A stretch of DNA of 64,000 nucleotides from Paenibacillus sp. LS1 (GTDB taxonomy: Bacteria; Bacillota; Bacilli; Paenibacillales; Paenibacillaceae): contig NZ_JAPDOE010000004.1 in assembly GCF_026013365.1 (NCBI RefSeq), forward strand, positions 310,001 through 374,000, in the 5' to 3' direction. The notes beneath the pieces are model-generated. The model was not told the origin of the DNA. It ran no database searches and saw nothing but the letters and a program-made list of their open reading frames with translations. Shown in pieces: positions 41,772 through 49,648 of the stretch. Position 1 is the stretch's first letter. Every line of letters starts with the position of its first letter. The translations under genes and the position numbers were made by a program.

Positions 41772-42017
41772 ATGAGTATTGAAGAGATGATCGAGCGTCG
41801 ATTTGTGTGTACAAAATGCAGAGGCACGGATTGTAACATTAAGGAAGTTTCCATGTCATGACCAGGACTGAGCAAGGTGTTCGATATTCAGCATAACCAC
41901 TACTTGTTTGTGGGCTGTACTTCCTGCGGGTATGTTGAAGTGTTCGATCCAGATGTCTTGAAAGGTAAAAAACAAGGGCAGGTCGGGACAATTCTGGATA
42001 TTCTGTTTGGCGGGTAG
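41772..42017 (+). pseudogene. Zinc-ribbon protein gene interrupted by an in-frame TGA
   Basis: An 82-codon frame starting MSIEEMIERRFVCTKCRGTD and ending GQVGTILDILFGG is intact except for a TGA at codon 30 (41859-41861). The two Cys pairs (CTKC before and CTSC after the stop) would form the zinc ribbon of a small nucleic-acid-binding-type protein, so the stop separates them. A single G-to-T change from GGA would create it. Reading-frame and residue pattern remain normal on both sides, so the lesion is recent, or the stop is read through. I see no recoding signal. There is no clear ribosome binding site beyond AAGGGGG at 41759. Confidence 0.8.
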
Positions 42018-42116
42018 ACATGCGCGAGTTGACATTGATCTGAATTTTCTTTAATATAACTTAGTACTGAGTAGTGTCATTGCATGAACCAAATTTGAAT
42101 TAAACAGGTGATATCC

Positions 42117-42395
42117 ATGTCTTATAGACCGCGTATTGCAGATTTAGAATTAGCTTATGGTAACAAGGAAGACGGATTGTATGAATTCAAAATGAATTTG
42201 GTAGACGGTACAAAATGCCGTGTATTCTACACCCGTTCCCCGGAATGGAAGATGACCAACATCAGCCGTCTGCAGAAAACGCCTTGTCCAGTATGTCGCA
42301 AAGATTTCATTTGCAAATGTATGGACCAGTGGGCAAGTGACCTGCATCAACAAATGATCGATGACCAATGGATGGAAAAGGCAATTGCTGAGTAA
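42117..42395 (+). CDS. Conserved hypothetical Cys-containing small protein
   Basis: A 92-residue protein, MSYRPRIADLELAYGNKEDG then YEFKMNLVDGTKCRVFYTRS, with a C-terminal cluster PCPVCRKDFICKCMDQW that could bind zinc. I do not recognise the family. There is no signal peptide or membrane segment. The ATG at 42117 has AGGTGATATCC upstream; an ATG at 42108 does not. It lies directly after the broken zinc-ribbon gene and before a DCC-type thiol protein, with its own gaps, so operon membership is uncertain. Confidence 0.75.
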   Translation: MSYRPRIADLELAYGNKEDGLYEFKMNLVDGTKCRVFYTRSPEWKMTNISRLQKTPCPVCRKDFICKCMDQWASDLHQQMIDDQWMEKAIAE

Positions 42396-42534
42396 TTGCC
42401 GGACAGATACGAGCGTGGGCACAATGCCTGCGCTCTTTTTCTTTTATTTTCCTATAATTAAATTTTAGAATTATTGAACAAGAAGGACCAGATTGGGTAA
42501 GTTACTCTAACCGTAACAATAGGAGGCAGCCATT

Positions 42535-42957
42535 ATGACAGCAAATCAAACAGATGTGCATCAGGAACATCCGATCGTACTGGTGGATGGTGTCTGTCAC
42601 TTCTGCCAGGGCTTAACCAAATGGATTATCAAGCGTGACCCGGAAGGGAAATATCATTTTGCATCGCTTCAATCGGATGTAGCCAAGGAACTGCTGGCGA
42701 AGGGCAATTTGTCGACAGACAGTATGGACACCTTTGTGCTGATTGAAAATGGAAAATACTATACACGTTCAACCGCCGCACTGCGATTGGCCAAAGGTCT
42801 AAAGTTTCCTTATCCGTTGTTGTATGTGTTCATTATTGTGCCAAAATTTATTCGTAATGCAGTCTATAACTGGGTTGCTCGCAACCGTTATCGCTGGTTT
42901 GGCAAGGATGAAGCGTGCATGTTGCCTACACCGGAGATCAAAGATCGATTTTTGTGA
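42535..42957 (+). CDS. DCC-family thiol-disulfide oxidoreductase-like protein (DUF393)
   Basis: A 140-residue protein (YuxK-like). The eponymous motif is VLVDGVCHFCQG with C-x2-C, followed by ASLQSDVAKELL, STAALRLAKGLKFPYPLLYV and a basic end (RNRYRWFGKDEACML). The fold is thioredoxin-like and the family has a proposed redox role. The start ATG follows AGGAGGC. A lipoprotein gene begins 67 bases later. Confidence 0.88.
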   Translation: MTANQTDVHQEHPIVLVDGVCHFCQGLTKWIIKRDPEGKYHFASLQSDVAKELLAKGNLSTDSMDTFVLIENGKYYTRSTAALRLAKGLKFPYPLLYVFIIVPKFIRNAVYNWVARNRYRWFGKDEACMLPTPEIKDRFL

Positions 42958-43024
42958 GTGTGATTAATAACGGAAATAATTGGGTAATGAATACAGATCA
43001 TATCTATTTTGGGAGGACAACAAC

Positions 43025-43891
43025 TTGAAGAAGTGGACTACATTATTTATCGGGGCATTATTAGCAGTGAGCTTGGCAGCATGCAGTAACGACACAGATA
43101 ATACGGCAACACCGCCAGCGACTAACAACAATGAAACATCTAATGAGGGTAATACACCTGCGGAGCAGGAAACAAAGATCCCTACCCTGGACGAGTTGAT
43201 TACCAAAACCAATGCAGCTACCAAAGAAATGAAGAGCTTCACAACCGAAGCAAACATTGATCAGAATCTGAAACTGGATGCTGGTGAACAATCCCAAGAT
43301 CAACAGGTTAAAACATCGCTCAAGATGGATATCATCAAAGATCCAATGATGATCTATCAAGAGATGAATATGGAAATGTCGGGACAGGAAGCTCAGAACG
43401 TGAAGCAGTATATCACATCGGACAAAATCTACTCTCAAGTTGGGGATCAATGGGTTGCGATTCCTGAAGCTCAAACCAAGGAACTGATTGAGCAGATGAA
43501 AGCAAGCATGAATCCCGAAGGTGAATTGGAGCAATTCAAAAAGATCGAAGAAGATACAGAAGTGACCGAAGAAGGCGACAATTATGTGATTAACGCTGAC
43601 GTATCCGGTGATAATGTGAAGGAACTGGCCAAAGCCGTGATGGAGCAAAATGGATCGGATGCCCAGATGCAAGCCATGCTTGATCAGATGAATATCACCA
43701 GCATGAAGATGAAATACATGATCAACAAAGAAACCTACCTGCCTGCAAGTACGGACGTAACCATGGTCATGGAGATGGAACAGAATGGACAGAAAATGAC
43801 GATGGACATGAAGATGACCAGTACGTTCTCCAACCAGGATCAAGTAGAAGAGATCAAGATTCCACAAGAAGCATTGGATAGCGCTAAATAA
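43025..43891 (+). CDS. Secreted lipoprotein, LolA/LppX-like (DUF6612-type)
   Basis: A 288-residue lipoprotein: KKWTTLFIGALLAVSLAAC with a lipobox, then a Thr/Asn/Glu linker (NDTDNTATPPATNNNETSNE). The mature domain starts TLDELITKTNAATKEMKSFT and is a beta-rich LolA/LppX-like half-barrel in which strands alternate with Met-rich segments (MKMKYMINKETYLPAS). The start is TTG at 43025 with GGGAGGA. The role is unknown; the family may carry lipids or monitor the envelope. Resembles the YdcC-type protein at 8543 only in fold. Confidence 0.82.
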   Translation: MKKWTTLFIGALLAVSLAACSNDTDNTATPPATNNNETSNEGNTPAEQETKIPTLDELITKTNAATKEMKSFTTEANIDQNLKLDAGEQSQDQQVKTSLKMDIIKDPMMIYQEMNMEMSGQEAQNVKQYITSDKIYSQVGDQWVAIPEAQTKELIEQMKASMNPEGELEQFKKIEEDTEVTEEGDNYVINADVSGDNVKELAKAVMEQNGSDAQMQAMLDQMNITSMKMKYMINKETYLPASTDVTMVMEMEQNGQKMTMDMKMTSTFSNQDQVEEIKIPQEALDSAK

Positions 43892-43898
43892 AACAGGG

Positions 43899-43968
43899 CA
43901 CCTCTGAACTAGATCTGTGTAAGCCGAGAGGTTTACCAGATTGAATTCAGGGGTGTTTTTCTTTTTAA
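43899..43968 (+). terminator. Terminator after the lipoprotein gene
   Basis: CACCTCTGAA pairs with TTCAGGGGTG (one G-T), then TTTTTCTTTTT. Confidence 0.8.
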
Positions 43969-44037
43969 CGGAGATTATGGTCAGGGTTCAAGGTGTTATA
44001 GTATAGTCATATTTAATTAGAGAGGGGGATATAAAAG

Positions 44038-44421
44038 ATGATTGAATATGCACACATCCACCATGTTAGTCTGGCTGTACGTGATCTGGAAATCGCGAAG
44101 AAGTTCTATTCGGGTTTGCTGGGCATGCAGGAGATTGAACGCCCAGCCTTCCGCTCCACGGGTACATGGTACGCTATCGGAAGTCAACAGCTTCATCTGC
44201 TTCAGCACCCGGAGGGTCACACGCTGCGTGAGGCTGGTATTGATACAACAGACGGTCACTTTGCGATCTGGGTCACCAGTTATTCAGGGACTATAGCCTG
44301 GCTGGAGCAGCAGGGGATTGAGTATGAAGCGAGACCTGACAGTGTGGCTGGATTCGCACAGATTTTTGTACTTGATCCGGACCGTAACATTATTGAGTTC
44401 GATTCACCGTACAACTCTTAA
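44038..44421 (+). CDS. VOC-family glyoxalase-like protein
   Basis: A 127-residue vicinal oxygen chelate protein with two beta-alpha-beta-beta-beta units. Metal-ligand positions: His in HIHHVSLAVRDLEIAKKFYS, Glu region EIERPA, His in DGHFAIWV and Glu in NIIEFDSP. Members include glyoxalases, dioxygenases and fosfomycin resistance enzymes; this sequence does not decide among them. The start ATG follows GAGGGGGAT. It is monocistronic, followed by a terminator. Confidence 0.88.
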   Translation: MIEYAHIHHVSLAVRDLEIAKKFYSGLLGMQEIERPAFRSTGTWYAIGSQQLHLLQHPEGHTLREAGIDTTDGHFAIWVTSYSGTIAWLEQQGIEYEARPDSVAGFAQIFVLDPDRNIIEFDSPYNS

Positions 44422-44501
44422 GGAAAAATGGGTTAGAATAAATCCCTTGCTCCCCCAGAAATTGTATGCTATATTATCCATACATTCATAGCACGTGACG
44501 G

Positions 44502-44554
44502 AAGCACCGTCCATATACTGCATATTCATGCGGTTATTGGACGGTGCTTTTTTT
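44502..44554 (+). terminator. Terminator before the Tad operon
   Basis: AAGCACCGTCC / GGACGGTGCTT with an inner GCAT...ATGC hairpin and TTTTTT. It isolates the pilus operon from the VOC gene. Confidence 0.9.
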
Positions 44555-44583
44555 GTGCTTTTTGACAGGGAGGGAAGGAGAAA

Positions 44584-45801
44584 TTGATTGTACTAAAGGC
44601 AGTATTGGTTTCAAAAGACAAAGATTACATTAGTGCCTGGCTTGATTATGTACAAGGAAATTCGTCGAGTCACCATGTGCGTTTCACGGCGTTCTCCCAA
44701 TGGGATTCGTTCAGAGATCACATGAATGAGCAAGATAGTCGGGAATTGCCGGATCTGGTTGTTGCGGAACCGGAATTTCTGAATAACTGGCTGAGCAACG
44801 GCGGAGAAGCATCGGGTGTACCTTGGTTGATGCTTAGTGAAGGGATGGAAGAGGTGGATGAGACCAAGCGGCTGATGAAATTCCAACCTTTGCCTAATTT
44901 GCTGGATGCCGTGATGCATGCTTGCCGGCATCCACGCCGCAAGAAGATGCATCGCCCGGGACAGGAGACTCTCTCTATCGGCGTAGTATCCGCTTCGGGT
45001 GGAAGTGGCAAAACGGCAGTGGCCCTGCATATGGCGAAGCAATTGGGGCTTGCAGGTTATGCTGTTCTCTATCTAAATCTGGAGACGCTGGATAGCACGC
45101 TCCCGTTTCTGGAGAAGGGACTTTCCAGAAGTGGGCAGCATCACCCGGATGCGGAGACGGGGCTGTCACGCCTGCTATACGATCTGAGGGTAAGCAGAAA
45201 GGAATCGGGCAAGCATCTACAGGTGCAAGCGAAGGCTGTGGATGGATATGTGATCCGGCATGAAGCGCTGAAATCTGATGTATTCTGGCCGTTATCGAAT
45301 CGGAAAGAACTGTTGCAGATGACTCGTGAGGATACGTTGAATCTGCTACGTTATTTGATTGAATGTGGACAATATGATGTGTTGATTCTGGATGGGGATT
45401 CCGGATGGGATGGGCGCAGTGAAGGGTTGCTGGATGCAGCAGATGCGTTCGTCTGGATAGTTGAAGATGATATAGCTGCCATGCATCGATGGGGACAATG
45501 GTTACAGCATGCTGAGCGTACGAAACCAAATCTGTACGAAAGTGTGCTGGACCGTTCACGCTTTGTGGTTAACAAATATCGGGACAATGTTGTTAATGCA
45601 CTCCCACGGCCTGATCTGCATCTGGACGCGGTTTTGCCCTATATTCCTTCATGGAAGCAGCTTAGTCAGGAGGAAATCATGCTTAGTTCTCCGATCTTCC
45701 AACGCGAAGTGAAAAGATTATGTGCCCTACTGGTGCAAGATGGCGAAGAAGAATTGAAGCAGACGGGGCGAATTCAGAAGCAGGATCGGTGGGCGTTATG
45801 A
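44584..45801 (+). CDS. TadZ/CpaE-like ATPase of the Tad pilus
   Basis: A 405-residue MinD/ParA-like protein. Residues ~1-115 form a receiver-like pseudo-domain (VLVSKDKDYISAWLDYV; LPDLVVAEPEF). The ATPase starts ETLSIGVVSASGGSGKTAVA, a deviant Walker A (SGGSGKT rather than KGGxGKT), with YDVLILDGDSGWDGRSEGLL as Walker B/switch. TadZ proteins localise pilus assembly to a cell site. The start is TTG after GGGAGGGAAGGAG. It opens the operon; its TGA overlaps tadA. Confidence 0.85.
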   Translation: MIVLKAVLVSKDKDYISAWLDYVQGNSSSHHVRFTAFSQWDSFRDHMNEQDSRELPDLVVAEPEFLNNWLSNGGEASGVPWLMLSEGMEEVDETKRLMKFQPLPNLLDAVMHACRHPRRKKMHRPGQETLSIGVVSASGGSGKTAVALHMAKQLGLAGYAVLYLNLETLDSTLPFLEKGLSRSGQHHPDAETGLSRLLYDLRVSRKESGKHLQVQAKAVDGYVIRHEALKSDVFWPLSNRKELLQMTREDTLNLLRYLIECGQYDVLILDGDSGWDGRSEGLLDAADAFVWIVEDDIAAMHRWGQWLQHAERTKPNLYESVLDRSRFVVNKYRDNVVNALPRPDLHLDAVLPYIPSWKQLSQEEIMLSSPIFQREVKRLCALLVQDGEEELKQTGRIQKQDRWAL

Positions 45802-47102
45802 CGGAGTCATCCAATCGAATACTGGATCGTGAAGAACAGTTTCAGATCATGCGCAGGGAGGTCAGGGCAGGCCTGGATTTAACCTCTTCCGCTGGAGATG
45901 ATGAACTGTGGAAGGGGATAGAACGCAAAGTTCTCACTGACCCGAAGCTGGATGATCTGACCTCCGGAGAGCGTCATACGCTAGTACAGCGATTGTTTGA
46001 CTCTTTTCGTGGATTGGATATTCTGCAGCCGCTCGTGGATCATCCCGATATTACGGAGATTATGATCAACAGTCACAAGGAGATTTTTGTAGAGCAGGAA
46101 GGTGAGGTCAGCCAGATCACCCTAGAATTTGAGTCCAGGGAACGGCTCGAGGATATTATCCAGATGATTGTTTCCGGGGTAAACCGGATTGTGAATGAGT
46201 CTTCTCCAATCGTGGATGCCCGGTTAAAGGATGGATCACGGGTCAATATCGTGTTGCCGCCTATTGCCTTGAAAGGTCCCACGATGACGATTCGTAAATT
46301 CCCAAGTGAACCGATGAAGATGTCTGATCTGATTGAAAAGGGAGCCTTGCATGAAGAAGCCGCAGAACTGTTGCAACAGTTGGTACGGAGCAAATATAAC
46401 ATTTTCATTGGAGGTGGGACCGGATCGGGAAAAACGACCTTTCTGAACGCCTTATCCCAATTCATCCCTGCCGATGAGCGGATTATAACGATTGAGGATT
46501 CGGCCGAGTTGCAGATTGTTACGGTACCGAATCTGGTGTCACTGGAGACCCGGAATGCGAATACCGAGGGCAAAGGCCAAATCTCCATTCGTGATCTGAT
46601 CAAGTCTTCCTTGCGAATGCGTCCGAACCGAATTGTGATTGGGGAAGTCAGGGGTGCAGAAGCTTTGGATATGTTGCAGGCCATGAACACAGGTCACGAT
46701 GGAAGCTTGTCAACCGGGCACGCAAACACGATCTCCGACATGATCAGCAGACTTGAAACGATGGTGCTGAGTGGTGCGGATCTTCCGATTGCGGTTGTAC
46801 GACAACAGATTAGTTCGGCAATCGATATTTTTGTGCATCTGTCCCGGCTGCGAGACCGCTCACGGCGGGTGACGGAGATCAGTGAAGTGATTGGCATACA
46901 GGACGGTGAGGTCATGCTGAATCCGTTGTTTCGTTTCCAGGAACAAGAAGAGCGGGAAGGCAAAATTATTGGCGGTTTAGTACAGGTTGGGAAGTTGAAT
47001 CAGGTGGATAAAATTCAGATGGCTGGGCTTGAGGAATGGCTGGATGAATACATAGAACAATACAGTGTCGAAACAGATTCATCAGATAACAACGTGAATT
47101 AA
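45798..47102 (+). CDS. TadA/CpaF secretion ATPase
   Basis: A 434-residue hexameric ATPase powering assembly of the Flp pilus. Walker A is IFIGGGTGSGKTTFLNAL; the Asp box ITIEDSAELQI, Walker B RIVIGEVRGAEALDMLQAMN and His box GHDGSLSTGHANT are all intact. The N-terminal domain has ITEIMINSHKEIFVEQEGEV. The ATG overlaps the preceding TGA (ATGA); the frame is open upstream inside tadZ but without a site. It acts at the cytoplasmic membrane with TadB and TadC. Confidence 0.96.
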   Translation: MTESSNRILDREEQFQIMRREVRAGLDLTSSAGDDELWKGIERKVLTDPKLDDLTSGERHTLVQRLFDSFRGLDILQPLVDHPDITEIMINSHKEIFVEQEGEVSQITLEFESRERLEDIIQMIVSGVNRIVNESSPIVDARLKDGSRVNIVLPPIALKGPTMTIRKFPSEPMKMSDLIEKGALHEEAAELLQQLVRSKYNIFIGGGTGSGKTTFLNALSQFIPADERIITIEDSAELQIVTVPNLVSLETRNANTEGKGQISIRDLIKSSLRMRPNRIVIGEVRGAEALDMLQAMNTGHDGSLSTGHANTISDMISRLETMVLSGADLPIAVVRQQISSAIDIFVHLSRLRDRSRRVTEISEVIGIQDGEVMLNPLFRFQEQEEREGKIIGGLVQVGKLNQVDKIQMAGLEEWLDEYIEQYSVETDSSDNNVN

Positions 47103-47124
47103 AGTCATTGGAAGGTGATTACAG

Positions 47125-47886
47125 TTGGGTGAAGCCAGACAGATGTTGACGGATTACACCGTATATACGCTTTCCCGGAGACAACGAATGGTCTGTATGC
47201 TAATTAGTGGTCTGCTGTTTTTTGGCATCGGAATTCTGTTCTACCATCACTGGTTGGCTGGAGCGATCCTGACTGCGGGTTGTATATGGGTACCAAAACA
47301 TTGGACTAAAGTGTTGTTGGAACGAAAAAGAATGACACTCAGTTTACATTTTAAACAAGCGTTATATGCATTGTCTTCGGCACTGGCCGCAGGTAAATCG
47401 GTGGAAAATGGATTCAAGGAATCCGTAGAGGATTTGCGGATGTTGAACCCGGAAGCGGATACCGATCTGATTCGTGAGTTCACGATATTGCGGACACGGA
47501 TGGAGTATGGACAACCGATTGAAGAGGCGCTACAGGATTTCTCGGATCGGGCGCAGATTGAAGATATTACGAATTTTGCAGACGTGTTCATTACGTGCAA
47601 ACGAACTGGCGGAGATCTGGTTGAGGTCGTGCGTCGTACATCTGCGGTGATTGGTGAGAAGCTGGATATTCAGCAGGATATTATGGTCGCGGTATCGCAG
47701 AAAAAGTTTGAATCGAAAGTGATGTTTGCCGCTCCATTTATTTTTCTGATATTTCTCAATCTGACCGCCAAGGATTTTATGGAGCCGTTGTATAGCGGGA
47801 TGGGATATCTCATCTCTAGTGGTGCATTGGCAGTACTTGCCTGCTGTTATCTGTGGGTTACTCGAATTATGGATATCAAAGTATAA
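47125..47886 (+). CDS. TadB-like type II secretion F-domain membrane protein
   Basis: A 253-residue inner-membrane platform protein with two N-terminal helices (MVCMLISGLLFFGIGILFYH), the cytosolic T2SSF domain (HFKQALYALSSALAAGKSVE; YGQPIEEALQDFSDRAQIED; FADVFITCKRTGGDLVEVVR), and two C-terminal helices. The start is TTG after AAGGTGATTACAG. Paired with tadC. Confidence 0.93.
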   Translation: MGEARQMLTDYTVYTLSRRQRMVCMLISGLLFFGIGILFYHHWLAGAILTAGCIWVPKHWTKVLLERKRMTLSLHFKQALYALSSALAAGKSVENGFKESVEDLRMLNPEADTDLIREFTILRTRMEYGQPIEEALQDFSDRAQIEDITNFADVFITCKRTGGDLVEVVRRTSAVIGEKLDIQQDIMVAVSQKKFESKVMFAAPFIFLIFLNLTAKDFMEPLYSGMGYLISSGALAVLACCYLWVTRIMDIKV

Positions 47887-47898
47887 GGAGCTGAAACG

Positions 47899-48768
47899 AT
47901 GCTGCTTCCCGTTATAGTCGCAGGGATGCTCGGAGCGGGATGGCTGGTGCTGGATCGAACCCGGGGACAGACCTACCGGCATCTGCGCAAGCTGGATATG
48001 GAAGGATTACGACTGAAAAAATTGCATGGCCCCTTCCTGTTTATATTGGACAAGTTTGAGATTGGACGCAGATTGCCAGTGCTCATGTTTCGAATGCAAC
48101 ATGCCATTCAAAAAATGTATGGCATACAGCACAGTGGAGAGAAAACGATGCTGTATTGCGCTGAAATGTTAACCTATACGTGGCTCATGCTGCTGGTGGG
48201 CTGCCTGTTAACACTCGTTGGAGATATGGGCATTGGAGGCATGGTAGGTGGACTCGCGTTGGGTATCGCGTTACCCTTTGCACTCTATAAAGACCTCAAT
48301 ACCAAGGCCCAACGAAGAGATCAGGACATTCTTATGGAGCTGCCCGAGCTGCTGAATCGAATTGTTCTGCTGGTGGGCGCTGGGGAGACCGTTCAGCGTG
48401 CGATCGTTCACTGTGTGACAAGCCAGGGAGAACGGGATCATCCGCTGTACAACGAACTCAGAAAGACCGTGGGAGATTGGAATAATGGTTACTCATTTCA
48501 ACAATCATTTGAACAGTTCAGCCGCCGCTGTGGCGTGCAGGAAGTAACGATTTTTACGACGACGGTACTGCTGAATTTCCGGCGTGGGGGAGGTGACTTT
48601 GTATTGGCGCTGCGGGATCTGTCACATGTGTTGTGGGAGAAACGCAAGGCTATCAGTCGGGCGAAGGGAGAACAGGCTTCTTCCAAACTGGTGTTTCCGA
48701 TGGTACTGATCTTTTTTACGATTGTGGTCATGATCGGGGCACCTGCTTTTATGATGATGAATATGTAG
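47899..48768 (+). CDS. TadC-like type II secretion F-domain membrane protein
   Basis: A 289-residue partner of TadB. It starts MLLPVIVAGMLGAGWLVLDR; the T2SSF region is LMELPELLNRIVLLVGAGET, NGYSFQQSFEQFSRRCGVQE and NFRRGGGDFVLALRDL, ending in a hydrophobic helix (VFPMVLIFFTIVVMIGAPAF). The start ATG follows TAAGGAGCTG. Confidence 0.93.
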   Translation: MLLPVIVAGMLGAGWLVLDRTRGQTYRHLRKLDMEGLRLKKLHGPFLFILDKFEIGRRLPVLMFRMQHAIQKMYGIQHSGEKTMLYCAEMLTYTWLMLLVGCLLTLVGDMGIGGMVGGLALGIALPFALYKDLNTKAQRRDQDILMELPELLNRIVLLVGAGETVQRAIVHCVTSQGERDHPLYNELRKTVGDWNNGYSFQQSFEQFSRRCGVQEVTIFTTTVLLNFRRGGGDFVLALRDLSHVLWEKRKAISRAKGEQASSKLVFPMVLIFFTIVVMIGAPAFMMMNM

Positions 48769-48779
48769 GAGGAATTGGG

Positions 48780-48971
48780 ATGATGGAAGTGTTAAAAAAC
48801 AAGGTAAGCGCATTTTGGAAAGAAGAGGACGGACTCGGCACGTTGGAGTTGATTCTGATTATCGGGGTTATTATCATTATTGCTTTGATTTTTAAAGACC
48901 AAATTAAGACGTTGGTGACAGACCTTCTTAAAAAAGTGGATACAAAAAGTAATGAATTTTTCCCGGGTTAA
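48780..48971 (+). CDS. Flp1-type type IVb pilin
   Basis: A 63-residue prepilin, MMEVLKNKVSAFWKEEDG then LGTLELILIIGVIIIIALIF, with Glu at +5 after the predicted Gly cleavage point and a short basic/polar tail (KDQIKTLVTDLLKKVDTKSN). This is the likely major pilin of the locus. RBS GTAGGAGGAATTGGG. Its 3' end overlaps the next gene by 20 bases. Confidence 0.92.
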   Translation: MMEVLKNKVSAFWKEEDGLGTLELILIIGVIIIIALIFKDQIKTLVTDLLKKVDTKSNEFFPG

Positions 48972-49629
48972 CAGGCTGAAGAAGGAAGAGGGGAGCTTCA
49001 CCGTTGAAGCCTCCCTGATCTTCCCTGTTGTGCTGTTTATTCTTGTGTTGTTGCTCTTCTTTACCATGTACATGTATCAAAAGACATTCCTGAATCAACA
49101 CGCCTATGCAGCTTCCGAACGTGCAGCTTATAGCTGGGACAACAGCCACAAGCAGGCGATGACGGGTGAATTTGTCGCTGGAGAACATGACAATCTGTAC
49201 TGGAGACTGACTGATGATCGTATGCTTGGCGCACTGTTTGGCTGGGCGGGAGCGGACAATCAGGTTAGCGTTTCTATACCTGCTAGTGAAGGCGGAAGTC
49301 TCTCGGAACAGAAATTAGCACAAGCGGTGCAACATATGCCCTCAGCTATGAAAGGAACAATTGAGTATCAGAATTCTCTGATTCAGCGGAAGGTAACGAC
49401 CAAGCTGGACCAGGTAATCTCTCTGCCTCTTCCTTCTTTTTTGTTCGATTCAGGTAACCGTGTACTGACTCAAGGATCATCCGCAGTTGTTGAACCGGTG
49501 GAATTCATTCGAACGGTAGATCTGGTCCGTTATTACGCAGCCAAGTTTAAAGGTAAAGGCGGAGAAGCCGCAAGTACTGCTGCGGAAGCGGGACAGGTTG
49601 TGCAGCATTTTGGCAAAAGCAAAAAGTGA
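48952..49629 (+). CDS. TadE-like pseudopilin 1
   Basis: A 225-residue protein starting NFSRVNRLKKEEG, a predicted prepilin cleavage at Gly, then SFTVEASLIFPVVLFILVLL with Glu+5. A soluble domain of ~180 residues follows with no cysteine pairs. TadE/F proteins are minor pilins needed for pilus assembly. The ATG overlaps the pilin gene and has no good ribosome binding site, suggesting translational coupling. Confidence 0.88.
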   Translation: MNFSRVNRLKKEEGSFTVEASLIFPVVLFILVLLLFFTMYMYQKTFLNQHAYAASERAAYSWDNSHKQAMTGEFVAGEHDNLYWRLTDDRMLGALFGWAGADNQVSVSIPASEGGSLSEQKLAQAVQHMPSAMKGTIEYQNSLIQRKVTTKLDQVISLPLPSFLFDSGNRVLTQGSSAVVEPVEFIRTVDLVRYYAAKFKGKGGEAASTAAEAGQVVQHFGKSKK

Positions 49630-49648
49630 GTAAAGGAGGAGGGCGGAG

